Origin: UBA4675 sp964601265
GTDB lineage: Bacteria; Bacillota; Clostridia; Christensenellales; Borkfalkiaceae
Direction: 5' to 3'
NCBI GenBank assembly: GCA_964601265.1
Contig: CAZRMT010000004.1
Location: 1 to 64,000 of the forward strand
Length of the DNA: 64,000 nt
Each line of letters starts with the position of its first letter. Within the stretch, counting starts at the first letter, position 1. Made by a program: the position numbers and the translations under genes. Shown here one piece after another: positions 53,873-62,452 of this stretch. The notes below the pieces were generated by a model. It saw nothing but the letters and a program-made list of their open reading frames with translations, was not told the DNA's origin and did not search any database.

Positions 53873-56241
53873 TAACTTCTTAGCGTAATTCCTTTCTTTT
53901 CAAGATTTTTCAAAATTCTTGCAACGTTTTCTTCAACTTCTTCATAACTTAAAGTTTTATCGTTTGATAAAAACGTTAAGTGGTACGCCAAACTCTTTTC
54001 ATCGGCGTCTATTTTATCTCCTTCGTAAACGTCGAAAAGTTCGATTTCTTTTAAATCTTTTACGCCCGATTGTCTTATTGCGTCAATTACTTGTTGATTG
54101 GTCATTTCTTTATTCATAACCAACGCTAAATCTCTTTCGGATTTGGGATATTTTCCAAAAGCTCTAAATTTAATCGGTTTTCCGTTAAAAGCAAATAAAC
54201 TTTCTAAATCTATTTCGGCTACGAAAACGTTTTTGTTTAAGTCTAACGATTCGGCGACGTCGGGTGAAAGTTGTCCTATCACGCCGACTAAATTATTTCC
54301 GATAAAAATATCTGCGTTTCTAGTTTTATGCAAATAAGCTTTTGTAGACGAAACGTATTTTCTTTCAGTTGAAATATTAAACCTCGAAAAAACCTTTTCT
54401 ACTTCGTTTTTCAACGTGAAAAAGCTTTCTTTTTCGCCGAAAACAGCCATTGTCAGCGTTGTTTTTTCATTAGGTAACTCTTTATTTGAAGGCATATAAA
54501 CGCTTGCTATTTCATAAAGTTTCCCGTCGTAATTCATTTTATTGATGTTTGAACAAGCAACGTTCACCAAAGAGGGTATTAAAGACGTTCTCATTAAACT
54601 TAAATCCTCACCCAAAGGATTTATGATTTTTATTGCGTTTTCACTATCCAACGAATACAAATCGAATTCCTTTTTCCCTATAAAAGAATAAGTTACGGTT
54701 TCACAAAATCCGTCGTCGAAAAGCATTTGTTTAACGTCGTTTAATTTTTTTTGTCTTGAATTTAGCCCGCCGACGGTAACGCTCGCTTTACTCATAAGCG
54801 TAGGCACTATGTGATCATAACCGTAAAAACGTATTATTTCTTCCGCTAAATCAGGGAAAGATTCCACGTCTTCCCTATAAGGCGGAACGGTAACCGTTAA
54901 ATTGTCGCCGTCAACCACACAATTAAAGTTTAAGTTATTCAAAATCTGAACGGATTTTTCAACGGGAACTTCTATTCCTAAAATTGCGTTTATTTTGGAA
55001 AAGGTTGTGGAAATCGTTTTTAAGGACTGTTCTTCCGTGCTTTGAACGTTGATTATTCCGCTAACCTTTCCACACTTTAACAAATCTATTAGGTATAACG
55101 CTCTCGCCATACCGACTTTTGTAGTATAAGAATCCACGCCTTTTTCAAATCTTGCGGAAGAATCGCTTCTTTGTCCGAGTTTTCTCGACGTTTTTCTTAT
55201 ACTGTCACGCTTAAACTTAGCACTCTCAAAAACCAAAGTATTGGTATTTTCGTTTATACCGCTATTAAGCCCGCCCATAACGCCTGCAAGACAAGAGGGC
55301 TTAGTTTTATCGCAAATAACTAAATCGTCACCCGTTAAAGAAAACTCTTTTTCGTCAAGCGTAACTATTTTTTCACCATTTTCTGCACGTCTGACGATAA
55401 TTTGCTTTCCTTCTAAATTATCGTAATCGAATGCGTGCATAGGTTGTCCTATTTCGGTTAAAACATAGTTGGTAATATCTACAACGTTGTTTATGCTCCT
55501 AATTCCTACCGAAGCAAGTCTTTTTCTCATCCAGTCGGGCGATTGTTCTATTTTAATATCCGTAACTTTTGACGCAATATACAACGGACAAAGGTCTTTA
55601 GCTTGAACTTCTACGCTTATTTCTTCGCCGTTTTTTAAATTTTCGTAAAGTTTAGGCATAACGAACGGACGATTTAATAAACAAGCGACTTCTTTTGCAA
55701 TTCCTATAACCGACATACAATCGGGTCTGTTTGCGGTCAAAGATATGTCGAAAATAGTGTCTTTTACACCTAAAACCTCAGTTACGTCTTTTCCTAAGGG
55801 GTACTCTTCTTTTAATACAAGAATACAGTTTTCGTCGGCTCCCTCGTACCACTCGCCGTTAATTCCTAATTCTTCTCCGCCACAGAACATTCCGTCGGAA
55901 CTAACTCCGCGGATTTTTCCTTTTTTAATTTTCATTCCGTCCGCAAGAACTGCTCCGTCTAACGATACCGGAACTATATCTCCGACTTTTATATTAGTAC
56001 CGTTTGTAACGATTTGGAGTATTCCATGCTCACCTGCGTCGATAGAACAAACGGAAAGTTTGTCTGCATCGGGATGTTTTTCGATAGATAAAATTTTACA
56101 AGTTACAACCTTTTGAACGTTTCCGATTTCTATAACCTCTTCAACTTCGAATCCGCAAGAGAAAAGTCCGTTTTTAAGTTCTTCAGTATTTACTCCGTCG
56201 AGATTTACGTAATCTTTTAACCAATTTAATGAAATTTTCAT
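53872..56241 (-). CDS. pheT: Phenylalanyl-tRNA synthetase beta subunit
   Basis: Beta chain of the alpha2-beta2 enzyme. An N-terminal EMAP/tRNA-binding domain (about 40-150) comes first. The B3/B4 editing domain, B5 and the catalytic-like core follow (GQRSDSSARFEKG near 355). A C-terminal FDX-ACB anticodon-binding domain (FRAFGKYPKSERDLALVM) ends the chain. Length 789 residues. Directly follows pheS by 13 bases under the same T-box. Confidence 0.95.
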   Translation of the reverse strand: MKISLNWLKDYVNLDGVNTEELKNGLFSCGFEVEEVIEIGNVQKVVTCKILSIEKHPDADKLSVCSIDAGEHGILQIVTNGTNIKVGDIVPVSLDGAVLADGMKIKKGKIRGVSSDGMFCGGEELGINGEWYEGADENCILVLKEEYPLGKDVTEVLGVKDTIFDISLTANRPDCMSVIGIAKEVACLLNRPFVMPKLYENLKNGEEISVEVQAKDLCPLYIASKVTDIKIEQSPDWMRKRLASVGIRSINNVVDITNYVLTEIGQPMHAFDYDNLEGKQIIVRRAENGEKIVTLDEKEFSLTGDDLVICDKTKPSCLAGVMGGLNSGINENTNTLVFESAKFKRDSIRKTSRKLGQRSDSSARFEKGVDSYTTKVGMARALYLIDLLKCGKVSGIINVQSTEEQSLKTISTTFSKINAILGIEVPVEKSVQILNNLNFNCVVDGDNLTVTVPPYREDVESFPDLAEEIIRFYGYDHIVPTLMSKASVTVGGLNSRQKKLNDVKQMLFDDGFCETVTYSFIGKKEFDLYSLDSENAIKIINPLGEDLSLMRTSLIPSLVNVACSNINKMNYDGKLYEIASVYMPSNKELPNEKTTLTMAVFGEKESFFTLKNEVEKVFSRFNISTERKYVSSTKAYLHKTRNADIFIGNNLVGVIGQLSPDVAESLDLNKNVFVAEIDLESLFAFNGKPIKFRAFGKYPKSERDLALVMNKEMTNQQVIDAIRQSGVKDLKEIELFDVYEGDKIDADEKSLAYHLTFLSNDKTLSYEEVEENVARILKNLEKKGITLRS

Positions 56242-56254
56242 CTTTACTCTCCTC

Positions 56255-57274
56255 TTACTTAAACTGTTTTAAAAATCTAATATCGTTTTCGAAAAATAAT
56301 CTTATATCGGGAATTTGATATTTAAGCATTGCAATTCTTTCTATTCCAATTCCGAAAGCAAAACCACTGTAAACGTCCGGGTCGATATTGCACCCCTCCA
56401 AAACCTTTCTATTTACTATTCCTGCTCCTAAAACTTCTATCCAACCCGTTTTTTTACAAAGCGGACAACCTTTTCCTCCGCACTCGAAACAACTTACGTC
56501 TACTTCTACGCTAGGCTCGGTAAAGGGGAAATAGGACGGACGAAATCTAGTTTTCACTTTTCCGTTGAAGATTTTACTTAAAAACTCTTCTAACATTCCT
56601 TTTAAATCGCATAAAGTTATATGTTTATCCACGACAAGCCCTTCCATTTGATGAAACATAGGAGAATGGCTTGCGTCGCTATCGCTCCTAAACACTCTAC
56701 CGGGACTTAAAATTTTAAGAGGCGGCGCTTCCTTTTCCATTACCCTAACTTGCCCTGCCGAAGTTTGAGTTCTTAAAACTACGTTTTCGGAAACGTAGAA
56801 AGTATCTTGCATATCTCTTGCGGGGTGATCCTTAGGAATATTTAATTTTTGGAAATTGTATTTATCAAGTTCTATTTCAGGTCCCTCGAAAATATTAAAT
56901 CCCATTCCGACAAACGTGTCGATTATCTCGTTTTTAATAAGCGTAATGGGGTGTTTTCCGTTGTTTTGTTTATCGACGGGCAAAGTTACGTCAATTTTTT
57001 CTTTTAATAATTTACGTTCCTTACCCGCTGAAATCAGCTTGTCTTCCACTTGCTTAAAAATTTCTTCGACTTCTTTTCTTAAATCGTTTAAAAGTTTACC
57101 CGCTTGAGGACGTTGCTCGGCAGGCAAGTCCTTCATATTTTTTAAAAGAGCTGTAATTTTTCCGTTTTTACCGAGAAATTCGATTTTGCTTTCGGCAAGC
57201 GCTTTTGCGTCGGAAAACACGCCGTCTAATTTTTCTTTGGCTTCTTTTTTGATTTGTTCGATTTTTTCTAACAT
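56255..57274 (-). CDS. pheS: Phenylalanyl-tRNA synthetase alpha subunit
   Basis: Catalytic subunit of class II type. A coiled-coil N-terminus (1-80) is followed by motif 2 (GRVFRSDSDASHSPMFHQ) and motif 3 (GFAFGIGIERIAML). FRPSYFPFTEPSVE and a Cys-rich insert (CFECGGKGCPLC) lie between them. Length 339 residues. Preceded by AAGGAGAAG and by a T-box riboswitch with a Phe specifier. Confidence 0.95.
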   Translation of the reverse strand: MLEKIEQIKKEAKEKLDGVFSDAKALAESKIEFLGKNGKITALLKNMKDLPAEQRPQAGKLLNDLRKEVEEIFKQVEDKLISAGKERKLLKEKIDVTLPVDKQNNGKHPITLIKNEIIDTFVGMGFNIFEGPEIELDKYNFQKLNIPKDHPARDMQDTFYVSENVVLRTQTSAGQVRVMEKEAPPLKILSPGRVFRSDSDASHSPMFHQMEGLVVDKHITLCDLKGMLEEFLSKIFNGKVKTRFRPSYFPFTEPSVEVDVSCFECGGKGCPLCKKTGWIEVLGAGIVNRKVLEGCNIDPDVYSGFAFGIGIERIAMLKYQIPDIRLFFENDIRFLKQFK

Positions 57275-57284
57275 TTCTTCTCCT

Positions 57285-57517
57285 TGTAGGCAATAAAAAA
57301 TATAACCCGCCTTAATAGGGCGAATTATATCACGGTACCACCTATTTTTTTTCTCAATTTCGTTATTACGGAACGACCGGTTACGCTTACTTTTCGTTCG
57401 GCGTACAGCTCCAAAGTGAATAATACGCTTACCTTACGGAAAAGTTTTTCAGCCAACGAACCTTTCTCTCTGTTTTTCAAGACTGCGTATCTGTCTTTTT
57501 CATCGCCTTTATATATT
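57285..57517 (-). promoter_or_regulatory. T-box riboswitch (Phe, specifier UUC) controlling pheST
   Basis: On the - strand: GGCGATGAAAAAGAC opens stem I, CAGAGAGAAAGG and GGCTGAAA form the distal loops, and the specifier UUC (57420-57418) stands before ACTTTGGAGC. The T-box core AGGTGGTACCGTG occupies 57343-57331. The competing terminator pairs TATAATTCGCC with GGCGGGTTATA (57329-57301), followed by a T run. Uncharged tRNA-Phe should stabilise the antiterminator and switch on pheST. Confidence 0.94.
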
Positions 57518-57523
57518 AGTTTT

Positions 57524-57552
57524 ATTTTAATATATAATTTAATTTTTGTCAA
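57524..57552 (-). promoter_or_regulatory. Sigma-A promoter of the pheST T-box
   Basis: On the - strand: TTGACA (57552-57547), a 17-base spacer and TAAAAT (57529-57524). Confidence 0.85.
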
Positions 57553-57588
57553 TGTTTTTAACAAAGAGATTTTTATTGCTATTTAAAA

Positions 57589-58212
57589 TTATGATTTTAA
57601 AATATTTCCGTTTAAATACGTTGAAGGAACTTTTCCGATAATAAGGTTATCATATAAAATTACTTCTATTTTTTCCGTTTGTTTATATGTTTTTTTATGC
57701 GAAACTATAGATGCCGTAGGTATTATAAACAATTTCATTATATGTCTTGTTTGATTAATCCCCGCCTCTTGAAATTCGGAACAAAACTCGCATTTAACGC
57801 TAGTAATTACAATAAGATTCATTTTAACTTTTTTTCCTATTCCGCTAAATATACTAAGACCGCTAAATGCTCCTATCGGAACCGAAACACCTCCGCTAAA
57901 AGATTTATCGAAATATTCTTTAAACTTACTAGAAAGCGTTCCCGTTAAACAATTTAGTTTGTAGGTGTTACAAGAAATATAATTGATATTATTATCGTTG
58001 TCTTTTTCTATCGTAATAATGTTCTCCAATTCGCTTTTTTCGTTAAAACATTGTCCGATTGATTCGTACGCGACGCTCATAATTTTTGACCGATAATAAT
58101 TTATTCCGATATTCAAAACTATTTTTGACGAGCTGTTAAATAAATAACAAAAAACACCGACAAACAATATTAAAAAAACAAAAGCGCGAAGGGATAATCT
58201 TTTTTTCTTCAC
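57589..58212 (-). CDS. yunB: Sporulation protein YunB
   Basis: Protein of 207 residues with one N-terminal membrane helix (about 9-30), then an extracytoplasmic domain with VPIGAFSGLSIFSGIGKKVKMNL and SEFQEAGINQTRHIMKL, which identify YunB. In Bacillus it is a mother-cell sporulation protein needed for normal spore formation. Here it follows spoVAE by 19 bases and is probably expressed with, or close to, the spoVA genes. Confidence 0.9.
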   Translation of the reverse strand: MKKKRLSLRAFVFLILFVGVFCYLFNSSSKIVLNIGINYYRSKIMSVAYESIGQCFNEKSELENIITIEKDNDNNINYISCNTYKLNCLTGTLSSKFKEYFDKSFSGGVSVPIGAFSGLSIFSGIGKKVKMNLIVITSVKCEFCSEFQEAGINQTRHIMKLFIIPTASIVSHKKTYKQTEKIEVILYDNLIIGKVPSTYLNGNILKS

Positions 58213-58231
58213 GCTTTATTATATGCTGAAA

Positions 58232-58606
58232 CTAATTTCTTTTTGACTTGGGTTTAAAAATGAATGAAAAAACAAAACTAAATACTACTGCGGAAGTTAT
58301 TCCCGCAGAAGCACACGAAAGACCTCCCGTTATTGCTCCGAATAATCCTTTTGTCCTTGCGCCTTTAATTGCTCCCTCTGCAAGAAGATATCCGAAACCG
58401 CTAATCGGCACGGTTGCTCCCGCTTGTCCGAAATTTATTAAATAAGAATACAATCCAAAAGCTTGCAATAATACTCCTCCGAGCATAAAAAATACGAGAA
58501 TTTTCCCTGCGGTAAGCTTTGTGTAATTGATTATAAGTTGCGCTAAAGCGCAAATACTTCCACCGACTAAAAAACATTTTAAATAGGTAAAAACAATTTC
58601 TATCAT
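58232..58606 (-). CDS. spoVAE: Stage V sporulation protein AE
   Basis: Small membrane protein of the SpoVA channel that moves Ca-dipicolinate into and out of spores. It is 124 residues with about four helices. The family sequence FGQAGATVPISGFGYLLAEGAIKG is present, as is CALAQLIINYTKLT near the start. Overlaps spoVAD by 4 bases. Confidence 0.93.
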   Translation of the reverse strand: MIEIVFTYLKCFLVGGSICALAQLIINYTKLTAGKILVFFMLGGVLLQAFGLYSYLINFGQAGATVPISGFGYLLAEGAIKGARTKGLFGAITGGLSCASAGITSAVVFSFVFSFIFKPKSKRN

Positions 58607-59595
58607 AAATTCTCCAGAACAACCAAATGAGCAATGGAAGGAATAGATTCTCCCTGTTGGGAAGAAAGCGTAGAAAGTAACGCCCCCGTTGCCATAAGTA
58701 TTACTTTATTTATTTTTTTTGCCATTAACTCTTTAAAAACATACGAACAAAACACGCTTGACGAACACCCCGCACCGCTTCCTCCTTGATATTCGTCTTC
58801 GGCAATTGCATAAATAAGCTCTCCGCAATCTACGTGATTAGATGATATATCATAACCTTTTTCTTTCATTAAATCTTTTAACACTCTACTCCCGAAAGCG
58901 CCCAAATCTCCGCTTATTATCAAATCGTAATCGCTTGGAACGGTATTACTTTCTTTAAAAAAAGTGGTTAAAGTATCCATTCCGGCGGGCGCCATACACG
59001 CCCCCATATTGTATACGTCTTTTACTCCGTAATCCACAACTTTTCCAATGGTCGCCATAGTTACGGAAGGAAATCCGCTTGTATTCGAACTTAACACGCA
59101 AGCACCCGCCCCCGTAACCGTCCATTGAGCCTGTGGCGGTCTTATAGAACCGAATTCAAGCGGGTATCTATACTGCCTTTCGGCTGTTGAAAAATGACTG
59201 CTTGTACCGCAAACGACGTTTTTTAAATAATTTCCGTCAATTAAGGCAGAACCGATAATTAACGATTCGCTAAAAGTAGAACAAGCGTTATAAACACCCA
59301 AAAACCCCGTCTTTAATTGTCTTGCAGAAAACGACGAAACTATTATTTGATTTAAAAGGTCTCCGCATATAACGGTATCTATTTCTTTTTCGGTTTTTCC
59401 CGATTTTTTAATTGCTCCGCATAATGCGTTATATAGCATTTTTATTTCGCCTTTTTCAAAGGTTTTTTCACCGAAAGTATCGTCTTTTTCTTTTTTATCG
59501 AAATAATTTTTCAAAGGTCCTTCGGCTTCTTTCGGCCCAACGATAGAATATGCTCCTATTATGCTTGGTTTATTTTTGAAAAATATCGTATTCAT
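58603..59595 (-). CDS. spoVAD: Stage V sporulation protein AD
   Basis: Soluble thiolase-fold component of the SpoVA channel that binds dipicolinic acid. Family blocks are visible: GCPLYNACSTFSES-type sequence (GVYNACSTFSESLIIGSALI), SSHFSTAERQYRYPLEFG and AQWTVTGAGACVLS. Length 330 residues, normal. It lies between spoVAC and spoVAE. Confidence 0.95.
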   Translation of the reverse strand: MNTIFFKNKPSIIGAYSIVGPKEAEGPLKNYFDKKEKDDTFGEKTFEKGEIKMLYNALCGAIKKSGKTEKEIDTVICGDLLNQIIVSSFSARQLKTGFLGVYNACSTFSESLIIGSALIDGNYLKNVVCGTSSHFSTAERQYRYPLEFGSIRPPQAQWTVTGAGACVLSSNTSGFPSVTMATIGKVVDYGVKDVYNMGACMAPAGMDTLTTFFKESNTVPSDYDLIISGDLGAFGSRVLKDLMKEKGYDISSNHVDCGELIYAIAEDEYQGGSGAGCSSSVFCSYVFKELMAKKINKVILMATGALLSTLSSQQGESIPSIAHLVVLENL

Positions 59596-59601
59596 AGCGC
59601 C

Positions 59602-60063
59602 TCACAAAGAAAAGAAATGATAAATAAGACCGACCAACACGCTCGAGGAAACCCCGAATACTATTATAGGCCCTGCTATTACGAACATTTTAGCAGACAT
59701 TCCGTAAATAAACCCCTCGCTACGAAATTCTATTGCGGGAGAACAAACGGAATTCGCAAAACCGGTTATAGGAACTATCGTTCCTCCGCCTGCGTATTTT
59801 GCTATTTTATCGTACACGCCTAACGCAGTTAATAAAGTCCCTAAAAAAATCATAACCATAGAAGTTGCACCCGCAAGCTCGTCGCCTGCAAGTCCGAACC
59901 AAAACATAAACGAATATCTAATAAATTGACCTATGCAACATATAAATCCGCCTATTAAAAAAGCATTTAGTAACGAACGCCCCTCTTTCGTCTTAGGTTC
60001 GGTGGCGGAAACGTAATCTAAAAATCTCTTATTTTCAAACGTGCTTTTATTCTTTGAAATCAT
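59602..60063 (-). CDS. spoVAC: Stage V sporulation protein AC
   Basis: Mechanosensitive membrane component of the SpoVA channel. I place the start at the ATG at 60063 (153 residues), six bases after GAGG; an upstream ATG at 60090 would add nine residues without support. Typical sequence: LLNAFLIGGFICCIGQFIRY, then GGGTIVPITGFANSV and EFRSEGFIYG. First gene of the locus. No spoVAA, AB or AEA genes are present; this short set is usual in Clostridia. Confidence 0.93.
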   Translation of the reverse strand: MISKNKSTFENKRFLDYVSATEPKTKEGRSLLNAFLIGGFICCIGQFIRYSFMFWFGLAGDELAGATSMVMIFLGTLLTALGVYDKIAKYAGGGTIVPITGFANSVCSPAIEFRSEGFIYGMSAKMFVIAGPIIVFGVSSSVLVGLIYHFFSL

Positions 60064-60144
60064 CTTTAACCTCATTAACCAAACTTTCATTTTCGCTGAT
60101 ATTTAACAAAGACTGTTTTTTGTCTGAAATTTTAATCATACCGA

Positions 60145-60173
60145 TAGTATTACTAAAAAAATAAAAAATATGT
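60145..60173 (-). promoter_or_regulatory. Candidate sigma-G promoter of spoVA
   Basis: On the - strand: ACATA (60173-60169), a 17-base spacer and AATACTA (60151-60145). Each box differs by one base from the forespore sigma-G consensus. It would give a leader of about 75 bases before spoVAC. Confidence 0.45.
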
Positions 60174-60197
60174 TTTTTATATAATTTTTTAACACAA

Positions 60198-60226
60198 AAA
60201 AATTCGCATAATAATGCGAATTTTAT
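60198..60226 (-). terminator. Terminator of the PlsC-like gene
   Basis: On the - strand, AAAATTCGCAT-TAT-TATGCGAATTTT is followed by a T run, about 25 bases after the stop of the acyltransferase-like gene. It separates that gene from the spoVA promoter. Confidence 0.85.
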
Positions 60227-60249
60227 ATAAAACATATTTTAATTTAGTA

Positions 60250-60960
60250 TTATTTCTTTATATATTCGGATAAATCCATTTTGCCTAAAGCATTACATTT
60301 TTCAAGTAAATAATCAACCATTTCGTCCCTTGTTTCGAACTGTGATTTTAACTCGGAAAATAAAATCGGTTTATCAAAAACGTAAACTCTTTCTTTTTTT
60401 CTATAATAAGAAACGAAAATAGGAGCATCTATTCCGTTTTTATAACTATATTGCGCAAACACTATAAATCCCGCATAAAAACCTTTAAGCTCTGCAATAT
60501 AGCCGTCAGGCGACTTTTCGGGAAATATAACGATATTATCGCCGTTTGAAAGCGATTTAAAACTTTCTTTTACGGTTATATAAAACCTTTGATCTCTATA
60601 CGTCGAAATTAGTTTTAGCCCCTTGTAAAACAAGTTTGTAAGCGGGCTTGCAAGAAGACAAAATACTCTTGCCCAAAACAAATTCCAATGTTTCTTTTCG
60701 TGATAATAAACTTTTGTTTGATAGCTATATAATTTTTTAAGCCCCGAGTTCATCTCGCAAGTTCCCCACATGCGAATAGGAAATTGACAATAAATTTCCA
60801 ACGACATAGGAGCGTCTGTTCCCTCGTGATTACTTAATATAATAGATTGTTTTGTCGGTTGCTCTCCGAGAAAAACGAATTGAGGTTTTTTATACCTAAT
60901 TCTCATCATTCGTTTCATTCCACGATACCAAAGAACTCTGTCTTGTCTAAATTTTTTCAT
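60250..60960 (-). CDS. PlsC-like acyltransferase family protein (variant active site)
   Basis: Protein of 236 residues with the fold signature of lysophospholipid acyltransferases: SNHEGTDAP in the place of NH-x4-D, and FPEKSPDGY in the place of FPEGTR. The first motif reads H-x3-D and the Gly-Thr-Arg is lost, so catalysis by the standard mechanism is doubtful. A possible weak promoter lies at 60994-60999 (TACAAT with TG). Placed just upstream of spoVA; role unknown. Confidence 0.7.
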   Translation of the reverse strand: MKKFRQDRVLWYRGMKRMMRIRYKKPQFVFLGEQPTKQSIILSNHEGTDAPMSLEIYCQFPIRMWGTCEMNSGLKKLYSYQTKVYYHEKKHWNLFWARVFCLLASPLTNLFYKGLKLISTYRDQRFYITVKESFKSLSNGDNIVIFPEKSPDGYIAELKGFYAGFIVFAQYSYKNGIDAPIFVSYYRKKERVYVFDKPILFSELKSQFETRDEMVDYLLEKCNALGKMDLSEYIKK

Positions 60961-61096
60961 TTGTTAACCTAAAAATTATTTTAAACTTTTTTTATTGTAA
61001 CATAAAATTAAAAATTATTAAACTTTTTTTTGCGTTTTAATTTTTAAAAAGCGTCTTTTTATATAGGACTGTAACAAAATATATAGAATTTGTAAC

Positions 61097-61130
61097 AAAA
61101 AAAGTTCAGGAATATTAGTAATCCTGAACC
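61097..61130 (-). terminator. Terminator after tRNA-Ser
   Basis: On the - strand, GGTTCAGGA pairs with TCCTGAACT around about ten bases and is followed by seven T. Starts right after the tRNA 3' end. Confidence 0.88.
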
Positions 61131-61132
61131 TT

Positions 61133-61221
61133 TGGCAGAAGGGGTGGGATTCGAACCCACGAGACATTTCTGTCTACCTGATTTCGAGTCAGGGCCGTTA
61201 TGACCACTTCGATACCCTTCC
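61133..61221 (-). tRNA. tRNA-Ser (anticodon CGA)
   Basis: 89-base type II tRNA with a long variable arm (AGACAGAAATGTCT). The acceptor GGAAGGG pairs with CCCTTCT (one G-U), then discriminator G and encoded CCA. The anticodon loop CTCGAAA has anticodon CGA at 61186-61184, in the stem CCTGA/TCAGG. The T arm has GGTTCGAATCC. Reads the UCG codon. Confidence 0.95.
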
Positions 61222-61231
61222 ATACCTTTTT

Positions 61232-61260
61232 AGTATACAATAAAAAGTATAATTTTGCAA
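61232..61260 (-). promoter_or_regulatory. Sigma-A promoter of tRNA-Ser
   Basis: On the - strand: TTGCAA (61260-61255), a 17-base spacer and TATACT (61237-61232), 10 bases before the mature tRNA. Confidence 0.8.
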
Positions 61261-61282
61261 ACGATATTCAAGCTTTTTTGCT

Positions 61283-62452
61283 TTATTTTATCAATTTATT
61301 TAAAAAACTTTCACCGTTTTTGATTTTTAAGCCGAAATTTTCGGCAATAGTTTGCCCTATATCCGAAAAAGTTTCTCTTATACCGAGGTTTACCGCTTTT
61401 ATTCCGTTTCCATAAACCAAGCAAGGGATATATTCTCTTGAGTGGTCGGTAGAAGGTGTAGACGGGTCGCAACCATGGTCTGCCGTAACTATTAACAAGT
61501 CGTCGCTTTTCATTTCATTTATGAATTCACCCAAAAAAACGTCAAAACGATTTAAGGCATCGGTATATCCATATACGTCGTTTCTATGACCGTATAACAT
61601 ATCAAAATCAACGAAATTCGTAAAACATAGTCCGTGAAAATCTTTTTTTACGGCTTGCATCATTCCTCGCTCTGACTCGGCGTTATTTTTTGCAACTATT
61701 TTTTCACTTATACCCTTACCAACGAAAATATCGTATATTTTTCCGACTGAAATAACGTCTAAACCATTTTCTTTTAACTCGTCCAACAATGTTTTATAAG
61801 GTGGAAATAAAGAATAGTCGTGCCGTTTTTCGGTACGATAAAATCCCTTTTCATTTCCTAAAAAAGGTCTTGCTATTACTCTGCCGACAGCATATTCGTC
61901 TTGCATAATTTTACGTGCTTTTTCACAAAAAGAATAAAGTGTTTCTACTGAATAGATTTCTTCGTGACAAGCTATTTGAAGTACACTGTCAGCCGACGTA
62001 TAAACTATCGGGTATCCGCTTTTGATATGTTCTACTCCGTAGTCGTTTATAACTTTTGTACCCGAATACGGTTTATTACACAGTATTCCTTTTACTCCAA
62101 ACGCTTTTTTTAACTTTTCGATTATATCATCGGGAAAACCGTTCGGAAAAGTAGGAAAAGGTTTATCAAGAATTACCCCGCAAAGTTCCCAGTGACCTGT
62201 GGTTGTGTCTTTTCCTTTTGATTTTTCTGCAAATTTGCCGTACGAAGCAATAGGTTCATTTTCTTTTTTACAAGAACAACCTATTTCGTCTATATTGAAT
62301 AAGCCCATTTTTGACATATTGGGAACTTTTAAAGCCCCGCTATTAAAACAAGCCCTTAAAGTATTGCTGTTTTCGTCGTTAAAATCTTTTGCGTCAGGTA
62401 GTTCGCCTATACCGAAACTGTCAAGAACAGTTAAAAATACTCTTTTAAACAT
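61283..62452 (-). CDS. deoB: Phosphopentomutase
   Basis: Interconverts (deoxy)ribose 1- and 5-phosphate in nucleoside salvage. Alkaline-phosphatase-superfamily metal sites are visible: LDSFGIGELPDA at the N-terminus, GKDTTTGHWE with the acceptor Thr, and VTADHGCDPSTPSTDHSREY at the C-terminus. Length 389 residues. It overlaps deoC by 8 bases; DeoC then splits deoxyribose-5-phosphate. Confidence 0.95.
   Translation of the reverse strand: MFKRVFLTVLDSFGIGELPDAKDFNDENSNTLRACFNSGALKVPNMSKMGLFNIDEIGCSCKKENEPIASYGKFAEKSKGKDTTTGHWELCGVILDKPFPTFPNGFPDDIIEKLKKAFGVKGILCNKPYSGTKVINDYGVEHIKSGYPIVYTSADSVLQIACHEEIYSVETLYSFCEKARKIMQDEYAVGRVIARPFLGNEKGFYRTEKRHDYSLFPPYKTLLDELKENGLDVISVGKIYDIFVGKGISEKIVAKNNAESERGMMQAVKKDFHGLCFTNFVDFDMLYGHRNDVYGYTDALNRFDVFLGEFINEMKSDDLLIVTADHGCDPSTPSTDHSREYIPCLVYGNGIKAVNLGIRETFSDIGQTIAENFGLKIKNGESFLNKLIK

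Noticed and set aside
55745..56116. 123-codon open frame opposite pheT
   Set aside because: Antisense shadow of the conserved tRNA-binding domain of pheT.
57325..57564. 79-codon open frame upstream of pheS on the - strand
   Set aside because: It lies entirely within the promoter and T-box leader; conserved T-box RNA elements explain the sequence.
60047..60235. 62-codon open frame (or a 30-codon version) before spoVAC
   Set aside because: No ribosome site, crosses the terminator and the candidate spoVA promoter; the short version would start at the predicted transcript start.
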